The position numbers were made by a program, and so were the translations under genes. Below the pieces are notes generated by a model. That model saw nothing but the letters and a program-made list of their open reading frames with translations. It was not told where the DNA came from and did not search any database. From the NCBI RefSeq assembly GCF_949769225.1, contig NZ_CATKPB010000002.1: DNA of 64,000 nt; one strand, given 5' to 3'. Within the stretch, counting starts at the first letter, position 1. Each line of letters begins with the position of its first letter. Shown here in pieces: positions 51,893 to 58,861 of the stretch. The DNA comes from Peptoniphilus_A genitalis (GTDB taxonomy: Bacteria > Bacillota > Clostridia > Tissierellales > Peptoniphilaceae).

Positions 51893-53842
51893 CTAGTCTA
51901 TATTAAAGTAATCTGAATTTTCTATCATTTTTTTGAAAGGTATGCCTCCACCTTCATAGAATTTATTAAACATTTCTACATAAGTAAGCCTTGCTGTGTG
52001 AACATAAGCTGACAAATAAGATAGAAAGGCATTAAATAATTGGAATACCACAAAAATAACTATGGCAAATAATTTACCCAGTATGTTTGATTCAAAAAGC
52101 ATTCCTGCAATCATATTTATGGCAAGTCCCAAGAAGGAACCTGACAAAACTAGTGCCATAAGTCTTAGGTAAGATACGAAGTCTCCAAGATAAGATGTGA
52201 TTCCATAAAGGGAATAAACTCCCCAACCAATCTTAGCTCCTCTTGACTTTTCTTCCCTACCACCTGTTGCTACAATTCCAACCATACCAATGATCATTAT
52301 AATCATGAGTAGCTTGCCATAAGGTGCAACTTGTGGAAGGAACTTTCCTAAAATAAATCCAATTGCTCCCAAGACTGCCATGTACCAAAATCCTACATCG
52401 TATAGGGCATCCTTTGGTTTTCCGTCACGTATATTCATATAAGCCCTGATGCCAAGACCAAAGAATATGTGAATTCCACCTAGGATGACAGAAAGGATTA
52501 CCAAAAGTGTAGAATCCTCTGCTGGGTCAATCAAGCTTGGGAATTCGATAATTCCTCCAAAGAAGGAACCAAATACTAGTCCAAAAATAATTGTTGAAAT
52601 AGATAAGTAGTTGAAAAACTTGAAAAACCTTCTCTTCTTATCTGTTAGTTTGAACTTCTTTAGGGCAAAAAGTGTTGCCAAAAATACTAAGATACCATAT
52701 CCAAAGTCACCAACCATTATCCCTGCAAATATAAAATAAAAAGGTGCAAAGAAAGGTGTTGGGTCTATTTCGTTGTATCTCGGCATGGAGTACATTTCCG
52801 TCATAATCTCAAAGGGACTTACAAAGGCATTATTCTTAAGCAAGATTGGAACCTCTTTTGAATCCCTATCAGGATCTTCTGCCCTTAGATAGTAGTTATC
52901 CTTGCAAACTTTTTGGATTTCCTTTTCTAAGTCACTAAGTTTATCTTCTGGAACATAACCCTCAATTAGGTTTACTTCTGTAGTTTTCAAAAACTTCCTC
53001 TCAGACATTATTTTTATCTTTTCATTTCTATAATGTTCATAAGAGTACTTAAAATCTTCTAGGTATTTTAAATAAGTCCTTAATTCGTCCTCAATCTTAT
53101 TGTTTTTTTCAAAAAGTAAATCTTTATCTTTCTCATAGAATCCTATCGTATCTTTGACTTTTCCATCTGACTTGATATTTATAGGAGTGAATCCATAACT
53201 TGTCATGAGAGCCTTAATTTCTTCATCTATGGATTTTTCAACTATCATTAAATAGTAGTTGAAATTTTTGTCCTTAGATACTCTTTCAAGATAGGCCAAG
53301 TCATTTTTTATAACTTCTCCCTCAAAGTCATCTGCATGATTTGATGATACTGTTCCTGTGTAAATGTTTACAGAACCCAGCTTACTTAGGTCTTTCAAGG
53401 AAGAAGATAAGTCCTCCCAAGGTTTTAATTCTGCAATTTTTGAATCAATGTTTTGAATCTTGCTCTTGTTCTTATCTTTTTTATCAACTAGATCCCTTAT
53501 CTCTCCATCAATTTTTTCAAAGGGGAAAGTCATGGCTCTAGCCGTAAGTTCTTCTAGGCTTATATTACTAACCCCGTCCTTCATGGCCTTTATTGGGTTT
53601 TCCTTGTCCTTGAACTTAAGTAAAAGATCAATATCTTCCTTGGATCTCTTGATTTTGTCATCAATATCAATTAAATCTTCTGATGACCTAGGTCTTGTGA
53701 AATCATCTTCTGAAAAGTTGTCCTCATCAAAATCAGACTCGTCAATGTGAACATAGTTAAACTTTTGAAATTTATTTATCAAATTTTCCCTGTTCTCATC
53801 AAAGATAAAGAGTTTGAATTTTTTCATCTTAACTATTGCCAT
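51893..53842 (-). CDS. ntpI: V-type ATPase subunit I/a (stator)
   Basis: 649-aa stator subunit providing the ion half-channels. The N-terminal half (1-330) is cytoplasmic and highly charged coiled coil; the C-terminal half has seven to eight membrane segments starting near FFAPFYFIFAGIMVGDFGYGILVF (residue about 375). The conserved LGDFVSYLRLMALVLSGSFLGLAINMIAG contains the essential Arg, and QLFNAFLSYLSAYVHTARLTYVEMFNKFYEGGG closes it. The ATG overlaps the preceding ntpF gene by 14 bases with GAGAGGA upstream. Confidence 0.95.
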   Translation of the reverse strand: MAIVKMKKFKLFIFDENRENLINKFQKFNYVHIDESDFDEDNFSEDDFTRPRSSEDLIDIDDKIKRSKEDIDLLLKFKDKENPIKAMKDGVSNISLEELTARAMTFPFEKIDGEIRDLVDKKDKNKSKIQNIDSKIAELKPWEDLSSSLKDLSKLGSVNIYTGTVSSNHADDFEGEVIKNDLAYLERVSKDKNFNYYLMIVEKSIDEEIKALMTSYGFTPINIKSDGKVKDTIGFYEKDKDLLFEKNNKIEDELRTYLKYLEDFKYSYEHYRNEKIKIMSERKFLKTTEVNLIEGYVPEDKLSDLEKEIQKVCKDNYYLRAEDPDRDSKEVPILLKNNAFVSPFEIMTEMYSMPRYNEIDPTPFFAPFYFIFAGIMVGDFGYGILVFLATLFALKKFKLTDKKRRFFKFFNYLSISTIIFGLVFGSFFGGIIEFPSLIDPAEDSTLLVILSVILGGIHIFFGLGIRAYMNIRDGKPKDALYDVGFWYMAVLGAIGFILGKFLPQVAPYGKLLMIIMIIGMVGIVATGGREEKSRGAKIGWGVYSLYGITSYLGDFVSYLRLMALVLSGSFLGLAINMIAGMLFESNILGKLFAIVIFVVFQLFNAFLSYLSAYVHTARLTYVEMFNKFYEGGGIPFKKMIENSDYFNID

Positions 53843-54152
53843 TATTCACAATCCTCTCTACCACTGACTTTACAACTTCAGCTTCTCTGCCTTTAGAATT
53901 TTTAGAAATTTCAGCAATTTTTTTATCTGCCTCAGCACCTATGGGTTTAATAGCTTCTCCAGCTTCAAGTCTTGCCTTTTCAACATAGGCATCCTTTCTA
54001 TCTCTGGCTTCATCAACTATCTTTTGATAGGCTTCTTCGGCTTCCTCTCTTGCCTTATCCATGATTTCCTTGGCTTTAACTTCAGCATCGCCAATTATTT
54101 TTTTTGCCTCAGCTTCAGTGTCTTTAACTCTTTTTACTGCATCATCTGACAC
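53829..54152 (-). CDS. ntpF: V-type ATPase subunit G/H (peripheral stalk)
   Basis: 107-aa Ala/Glu/Lys coiled-coil protein (AEAKKIIGDAEVKAKEIMDKAREEAEE), partner of subunit E in the stator stalk; corresponds by place, length and composition to E. hirae NtpF. Start is GTG at 54152 with a perfect GGAGGTGATTTA ribosome binding site. First gene of the nine-gene operon. Confidence 0.88.
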   Translation of the reverse strand: MSDDAVKRVKDTEAEAKKIIGDAEVKAKEIMDKAREEAEEAYQKIVDEARDRKDAYVEKARLEAGEAIKPIGAEADKKIAEISKNSKGREAEVVKSVVERIVNNGNS

Positions 54153-54187
54153 TAAATCACCTCCAGTGTAAAATCTTTCACAAATTA

Positions 54188-54216
54188 ATTATATCACTTG
54201 TTAAAACTATATTTAA
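54188..54216 (-). promoter_or_regulatory. V-ATPase operon promoter (extended -10)
   Basis: TGA-TATAAT (54196-54188) is an extended -10; the -35 (TTAAAT, 54216-54211, spacer 17) is weak, as usual for this type. Confidence 0.65.
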
Positions 54217-54374
54217 CTAAATATTTTTAATATTTAATTTGTACATAATTACTATTACCCTAATTATGAGTATTTATTTAAAATTTATAAAAAAAGTAAA
54301 TTTTAAATCCACTTTTGAGAATAAAAGTAACAAATTTCCTATTAATATTTTAACAAATTAAATCAATTTTTCCA

Positions 54375-54408
54375 AAATAAAAAACCACCTCTTGAGAAGT
54401 GGTTTAGT
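54375..54408 (-). terminator. Intrinsic terminator after the ECF S-component gene
   Basis: Minus strand AACCACTTCT-CAAG-AGGTGGTT followed by TTTTTT, just after the stop codon. Confidence 0.9.
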
Positions 54409-54415
54409 AATAAAT

Positions 54416-54961
54416 TTAATTTTTTAAAATGTTTTGAAAAGCTGTCATGTTATAAATTTTTGAAACTAATAAAATTGAAATTAATTTGTCTGCATAGTCC
54501 GTAATAATTTGAATTATAAAAACTATTAAAAAGTCTGGCAGGTCCATCACTGCACGAAGGGCTTGAACTATATAGGATGAGCCAGCAGTTGTGACAGTTC
54601 CAAAGAGATAAGTTGCAATTAATGCAGATGAAATTGCTGCAGGAATTGACATAAAGGGAGTGAGATAAAATTTAGAAATATAATTATCTCTCTTTAAAAA
54701 TTCAAAATAACCTGCAGTGAAGCCAACGATTAATTGAGTTGGCATAAAGTAAAAAGCAATTGGGTCTCCTATGGTGTTTACAAAGGCTGTTATAAGCCCA
54801 GCTAATACACCAAAAAAAGGTCCAAAGGCAAAGCCTGCCATAATAGTTCCTATGGAGTCAAGATAAATTGGAAGCTTAACAACAACTCCAATCCAAGACC
54901 CCACCATGTTAATAGCTATACAAAGTGCCAAGAGTGTGATTTTTTTTGTTGAAAACTTCAT
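54416..54961 (-). CDS. ECF transporter substrate-binding (S) component, probable queuosine/deazapurine type
   Basis: 181-aa membrane protein with about six hydrophobic segments. The N-terminal ALCIAINMVGSW carries the AxxxA-like helix-1 motif that S-components use to dock on EcfT. Conserved LPIYLDSIGTIMAGFAFGPFFGVLAG follows. Needs a shared EcfAAT module encoded elsewhere. It overlaps the nucleoside-hydrolase stop by ATGA and shares its leader. Context (preQ1-type aptamer, nucleoside hydrolase) suggests uptake of queuosine, queuine or preQ1, like QrtT of Clostridioides difficile. Substrate is an inference; other nucleosides remain possible. Confidence 0.82.
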   Translation of the reverse strand: MKFSTKKITLLALCIAINMVGSWIGVVVKLPIYLDSIGTIMAGFAFGPFFGVLAGLITAFVNTIGDPIAFYFMPTQLIVGFTAGYFEFLKRDNYISKFYLTPFMSIPAAISSALIATYLFGTVTTAGSSYIVQALRAVMDLPDFLIVFIIQIITDYADKLISILLVSKIYNMTAFQNILKN

Positions 54962-55905
54962 AGCAAATCACCTAAAACGTCTATGTCTACTTCTTCACCA
55001 GTAATAAGCTCTATAAAATCTCTCCAGACTTCAAAGACTTCTATCTCTTCATATATAATTACATTTTTTTCTTTTTTCATGAAGTCCATGGCATCCACCA
55101 TGAGCATTCCTCTAGCAGGACCGTCGTAAACACACTCTGCATGATAGGTCCTTCCCAAAAACAAGTCTGGATTTCTTTCTAAAAGAATTGTAAGAGGATC
55201 ATTTATAACAGACCCAATAATTTTTTCATATTCCCAGTGAAAATCCATGTAGAAGTTTGTAATCTTTTCTAAGAAATTTCCAACTTCAAGATTAAGTCTC
55301 TTAATATAAGAAAGTATACTTGGCGTCAAGACAAATTCTCTTGTGACATCGAGAGGGACAATCTCAATTTTTTTAGGCGCATTTTTTATTACATAGTCTG
55401 CTGCCTCTGGGTCAACGTAAAAATTAAATTCAGCTACAGGACTCATGTTTCCGTAACTCCTAAAGTTGCCACCCATAACAATAATCCTAGTATCCTTAAA
55501 GGCCTCCCTATCTTTTTTAAGTGCCTTTGCAAGATTAGTTAGGGGTCCCAAGGCAAAAATTGTCAAGTCGCCCTTCCTTGCTTCCTCAATTAAAAAGTCA
55601 ATGGCATCTCCATAAACTTCTTTTTCATCATAGTCTAAATAAGTTTCACCAAGTCCATCTTGGCCATGGGTGTCCTCTGCATTAATAAATTCCTTGCAAA
55701 GTGGTCCTTCTGAGCCCATATAGATTTTAAAATCTTCATGCAAGAACTTCATAAGTCTTAGGACATTTTTTCTTCCCTTTTCAATATGAACATTTCCTGA
55801 AACTAAAGAAATCCCGAGGATTTTATATTCCTTTACCATGCTGGCTAGCATAATAGCAATGGAATCATCAATCCCGGGATCTGCGTCAATAATAATTTTC
55901 TTCAT
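54958..55905 (-). CDS. Inosine/uridine-type nucleoside hydrolase, candidate queuosine hydrolase
   Basis: 315 aa from the ATG at 55905. Family Ca2+ site and signature KKIIIDADPGIDDSIAIMLAS, further blocks GLGETYLDYD, FALGPLTNLAKAL, VMGGNFRSYGNMSPVAEFNFYVDPEAADYV and INDPLTILLE. It hydrolyses the N-glycosidic bond of nucleosides. The start is set by GGAGG 5 bases upstream. Queuosine hydrolases (QueK type) belong to this family and co-occur with ECF S-components; the preQ1-like leader supports that reading, but sequence alone cannot exclude a purine or pyrimidine hydrolase. Confidence 0.9.
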   Translation of the reverse strand: MKKIIIDADPGIDDSIAIMLASMVKEYKILGISLVSGNVHIEKGRKNVLRLMKFLHEDFKIYMGSEGPLCKEFINAEDTHGQDGLGETYLDYDEKEVYGDAIDFLIEEARKGDLTIFALGPLTNLAKALKKDREAFKDTRIIVMGGNFRSYGNMSPVAEFNFYVDPEAADYVIKNAPKKIEIVPLDVTREFVLTPSILSYIKRLNLEVGNFLEKITNFYMDFHWEYEKIIGSVINDPLTILLERNPDLFLGRTYHAECVYDGPARGMLMVDAMDFMKKEKNVIIYEEIEVFEVWRDFIELITGEEVDIDVLGDLL

Positions 55906-55910
55906 AATAA

Positions 55911-55965
55911 CCTCCATTTCTTTGGAGAACAATTAGTTTTTTATACTTGGAGTTCCCGAACAAGT
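55911..55965 (-). promoter_or_regulatory. Candidate preQ1-I riboswitch with ribosome-site sequestering hairpin
   Basis: Read on the minus strand: P1 ACTTG (55965-55961) and CAAGT (55949-55945), loop TTCGGGAACTC, then the tail ATAAAAAACTAA (55944-55933), which is the hallmark tail of the preQ1-I class. A second hairpin CTCCA-AAGAAA-TGGAG (55927-55912) buries the GGAGG of the nucleoside hydrolase. Loop bases GGGAAC can also pair with GTTCTC (55930-55925) just before it, giving a switch. The aptamer starts at the predicted transcription start. The classic CUAA-UAG pseudoknot pairing is not obvious, hence some doubt. Confidence 0.7.
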
Positions 55966-55972
55966 GAGATAA

Positions 55973-56001
55973 ATTATACCTCATTTTTAAAAAATAGACA
56001 A
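55973..56001 (-). promoter_or_regulatory. Promoter of the nucleoside hydrolase/ECF unit
   Basis: TTGTCT (56001-55996), 17-bp spacer, TATAAT (55978-55973). Confidence 0.85.
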
Positions 56002-56023
56002 GCTTTTGTCTTTCAAGTATAAT
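55995..56023 (+). promoter_or_regulatory. Promoter of the TlpA-like gene
   Basis: TAGACA (55995-56000), 17-bp spacer, TATAAT (56018-56023). Its -35 overlaps the -35 of the divergent unit, and a dyad AGACAA-GCTT-TTGTCT (55996-56011) covers both. Confidence 0.8.
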
Positions 56024-56065
56024 TGACTTAGGCAAAATTAAAAAATTTTACACTGGAGTGATTAA

Positions 56066-56656
56066 ATGAAAAAACTATTTAAAATTATGATTTTATTTGC
56101 AGTGGCACTAAGCCTTTTCGCCTGCAATAAAAAAACAGAAGACAATTCAAAGGATGCAAATGCTAAAGAAGCTACAGAAAAAACTGCAGCAGCAATTAAC
56201 TTAGAGGACATGCCAATTGAAAAATTCGACTTCCAAACTCTTGAAATTGAAAAGGGAGACATTGTAAAGTCTGAAGATTTTTATAAGGGAAAACCTCTTA
56301 CACTTGTAAATGTTTGGGGTACATTCTGTGGACCTTGTAAAGAAGAGATGCCAGACCTCGCTGCCCTACACGAAGAATACAAGGACAAAGTTAATTTTCT
56401 TGGCGTAGTTGTTGACACTAATGCAAGCATGGATACTAATGTTGAAGAAGCTCACGAAATTATTAAAAATGCTGGAGTTACTTACACAAATATAATGCCA
56501 AATCCAACAACAGAAGATAGCCTTGTTCATATCACTGCAATGCCAACTACATTCTTTGTGAATTCTGAAGGAAAAGTCCTAGGTGGCTTTGTTGGTAAGA
56601 AAGACAAGGACTCTCTTGCAGCGACAATTGACAAATTGTTAGAAGAAAATAAGTAA
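56066..56656 (+). CDS. TlpA/ResA-like thioredoxin-fold lipoprotein
   Basis: 196-aa exported thiol oxidoreductase. Lipoprotein signal with lipobox LFAC (Cys20), a 30-residue polar linker, then a redoxin domain (about 55-196). Active site VWGTFCGPCKEEMPDL (Cys88, Cys91) and the cis-Pro loop HITAMPTTFFVNSEGK. Anchored on the outer membrane face; likely reduces extracytoplasmic disulfides. No CcdA-type electron donor is next to it. GGAGTGA precedes the ATG. Its 3' region carries an 18-bp repeat array before the terminator. Confidence 0.92.
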   Translation: MKKLFKIMILFAVALSLFACNKKTEDNSKDANAKEATEKTAAAINLEDMPIEKFDFQTLEIEKGDIVKSEDFYKGKPLTLVNVWGTFCGPCKEEMPDLAALHEEYKDKVNFLGVVVDTNASMDTNVEEAHEIIKNAGVTYTNIMPNPTTEDSLVHITAMPTTFFVNSEGKVLGGFVGKKDKDSLAATIDKLLEENK

Positions 56657-56661
56657 TTTTG

Positions 56662-56805
56662 TGATCATAAGAATTTATAAGCTCATAGAAAAATATTAGC
56701 TTGTAAAAAATTACTAGCTTGTAAAAAATTATTAGCTTATAAGAATTTACTAGCTTGTAAAAAATTATTAGCTTATAAGAATTTACTAGCTTGTAAAAAT
56801 TTATT
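56662..56805 (+). repeat. 18-bp period tandem array E (8 units, diverged type)
   Basis: Eight units in exact phase at 56662, 56680, 56698, 56716, 56734, 56752, 56770 and 56788. Types AGCTTGTAAAAAATTAyT and AGCTTATAAGAATTTACT alternate in the later part. About 11 of 18 positions agree with the arrays elsewhere when aligned on the CTT(A/G)TAA core. It sits inside the transcribed 3' region of the TlpA-like gene, just before its terminator. Confidence 0.85.
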
Positions 56806-56832
56806 AAGAGATGGGAAACCATCTCTTTTTTT
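56805..56832 (+). terminator. Intrinsic terminator after the TlpA-like gene
   Basis: AGAGATGG-GAAA-CCATCTCT followed by TTTTTT. Confidence 0.92.
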
Positions 56833-56941
56833 GTTTTATCAACTGACTCTTAATCAGTGGACCTTATTAATTTTATTAAATTTTTAAAATGTTGTAAATT
56901 TTTCGCCAATGGGTATCTAATAAAAAATAGGAGGATTAAAT

Positions 56942-57481
56942 ATGATTTATGATTATAAAGTAGAAAAACAAGACGGTTCTTTCTTAGATTTAAAAGATTT
57001 AAAGGGCAAAGTTATCCTTATAGTTAACACTGCAACTAGATGTGGCTTCACGCCACAATACAAGGACTTGCAAGACCTTTATGAAAAATACCACGACAAG
57101 GGACTAGAAATAATAGACATACCTTGCAACCAATTTAAGGAACAAGCTCCAGAAAGTGATGAGGAAATTTCAAAATTTTGCCAATTAAATTTTAATATTG
57201 AGTTCCCACAAATGAAAAAGGCTGAAGTCAATGGCGATAATGAAATTGAACTCTACAAATTTTTAAAATCTCAAAAGGGATTTGAAGGCTTCGGTCATGG
57301 TCCAAAGGCACTTGCCATGGCAACACTTTTAAAATCCAGGGACAAGGATTACAAGAACAAGCCCGACATAAAATGGAACTTCACAAAGTTTTTAGTGGAC
57401 AGAGATGGAAATGTGGTTGAGAGATTTGAACCAACTACAAAAATGGATCTTGTTGATGAAAAAATTTCTAAATTAATATAA
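56942..57481 (+). CDS. Glutathione peroxidase family thiol peroxidase (Cys type)
   Basis: 179-aa peroxidase. Active-site Cys34 in VNTATRCGFTPQY (Cys, not selenocysteine), the conserved LEIIDIPCNQFKEQAP with a possible resolving Cys, and IKWNFTKFLVDRDGNVVERF with the Trp-Asn pair of the catalytic tetrad. Such enzymes usually use thioredoxin rather than glutathione. AGGAGG precedes the ATG by 7 bases. Follows the TlpA-like gene in the same direction but behind a terminator. Equivalent to gpx/bsaA. Confidence 0.93.
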   Translation: MIYDYKVEKQDGSFLDLKDLKGKVILIVNTATRCGFTPQYKDLQDLYEKYHDKGLEIIDIPCNQFKEQAPESDEEISKFCQLNFNIEFPQMKKAEVNGDNEIELYKFLKSQKGFEGFGHGPKALAMATLLKSRDKDYKNKPDIKWNFTKFLVDRDGNVVERFEPTTKMDLVDEKISKLI

Positions 57482-57507
57482 GTTTTAATATCTTTTTAAC
57501 TTATTAT

Positions 57508-57550
57508 GTAAAAAAGCTTCTGTAAAACTAATTACAGAAGCTTTTTAATT
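57508..57550 (+). terminator. Intrinsic terminator after glutathione peroxidase
   Basis: AAAAGCTTCTGTAA / TTACAGAAGCTTTT, perfect 14-bp stem with 6-base loop, then A+T; may work in both directions. Confidence 0.85.
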
Positions 57551-57593
57551 TTTAATCACTTATGACTAAGTGGTTTTTATTAGTAAGTTGGTA

Positions 57594-57628
57594 TTAAAAA
57601 GAGCAGGTATAAACCTGCTCTAATTTTT
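57594..57628 (-). terminator. Intrinsic terminator after tuf
   Basis: Minus strand AGAGCAGGT-TTAT-ACCTGCTCT followed by TTTTT. Confidence 0.92.
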
Positions 57629-57649
57629 TATTATTTTGTAAGCTAAGGA

Positions 57650-58843
57650 TTAGTCAAGAATCTTTGATACTACTCCTGATGCTACTGTTCTTCCACCTTC
57701 ACGAATAGCGAATCTTAGTCCTTCGTCCATTGCGATTGGTGTGATTAGTGTTACTGTAAATGTTGAGTTGTCTCCTGGCATTACCATTTCTACTCCGTCT
57801 GCTAGTTGGATGTCTCCTGTTACGTCTGTTGTTCTGAAGTAGAATTGTGGTCTGTATCCGTTAAAGAATGGTGTGTGTCTTCCACCTTCTTCTTTTGTTA
57901 GTACGTATACTTCTGCTTCAAATTTTGTGTGTGGTTTGATTGTTCCTGGTGCTGCTAGTACTTGTCCTCTTTGGATTTCTTCTCTTTGTACTCCTCTTAG
58001 TAGGGCTCCTATGTTGTCTCCTGCTTCTGCTTGGTCTAGTTGTTTTCTAAACATTTCTACACCTGTTACTACTACTTGTCTGCTTTCGTCTGTTAAGCCT
58101 ACTAGTTCTACTGTGTCTCCTACTTTTACTACACCTTGTTCTACTCTTCCTGTTGCTACTGTTCCTCTTCCTGTGATTGAGAATACGTCTTCGATTGGCA
58201 TTAGGAATGGGTGTTCTGTATCTCTTACTGGTGTTGGGATGTATTCGTCTACTGCTTCCATTAGTTTTACGATTTTGTCTCCCCATTCTCCGTCTGGATC
58301 TTCTAGGGCTTTTAATGCTGATCCTACTACGATTGGTGTGTTGTCTCCATCGAAGTCATATTCTGATAGTAGGTCTCTGATTTCCATTTCTACTAATTCA
58401 ATTAGTTCTGGATCGTCTACTTGGTCTTCTTTGTTTAGGAATACTACTATCTTTGGTACACCAACTTGTCTTGCTAGTAGGATGTGTTCTCTTGTTTGTG
58501 GCATTGGACCGTCTGCTGCTGAACATACTAAGATTGCTCCGTCCATTTGTGCTGCTCCTGTAATCATGTTCTTTACATAGTCAGCGTGTCCTGGACAGTC
58601 TACGTGTGCGTAGTGTCTGTTTTCTGTTTCGTATTCTACGTGTGATGTTGAGATTGTGATTCCTCTTTCTCTTTCTTCTGGTGCCTTGTCAATGTGTGCG
58701 TAGTCTACGAATTCTCCTCCGCCGTATCTCTTGTTCATTACAAGTGTGATTGCAGCTGTTAGTGTTGTCTTACCGTGGTCAACGTGACCAATTGTTCCAA
58801 TGTTTACGTGTGGTTTATTTCTTTCAAATTTTGCTTTTGCCAT
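57650..58843 (-). CDS. tuf: Elongation factor Tu
   Basis: 397-aa translational GTPase delivering aminoacyl-tRNA. G1 GHVDHGKTTLTAAI, effector ERERGITISTSHVEY, G3 DCPGHADYVKNMI, G4 NKEDQVDD, G5 GSALKAL, then domains 2 and 3 ending EGGRTVASGVVSKILD. Ribosome binding site AGGAGG. Last gene of the str operon, 18 bases after fusA. Codon choice is very uniform (mostly A-ending), unlike fusA, and keeps long antisense frames open; this looks like high-expression bias. Confidence 0.98.
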   Translation of the reverse strand: MAKAKFERNKPHVNIGTIGHVDHGKTTLTAAITLVMNKRYGGGEFVDYAHIDKAPEERERGITISTSHVEYETENRHYAHVDCPGHADYVKNMITGAAQMDGAILVCSAADGPMPQTREHILLARQVGVPKIVVFLNKEDQVDDPELIELVEMEIRDLLSEYDFDGDNTPIVVGSALKALEDPDGEWGDKIVKLMEAVDEYIPTPVRDTEHPFLMPIEDVFSITGRGTVATGRVEQGVVKVGDTVELVGLTDESRQVVVTGVEMFRKQLDQAEAGDNIGALLRGVQREEIQRGQVLAAPGTIKPHTKFEAEVYVLTKEEGGRHTPFFNGYRPQFYFRTTDVTGDIQLADGVEMVMPGDNSTFTVTLITPIAMDEGLRFAIREGGRTVASGVVSKILD

Positions 58844-58861
58844 TATTAATCCTCCTATTTA

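Noticed and set aside
57873..58580. Long + strand frame antisense to tuf
   Set aside because: Result of the very biased codon use of tuf; no start signals and no family resemblance.
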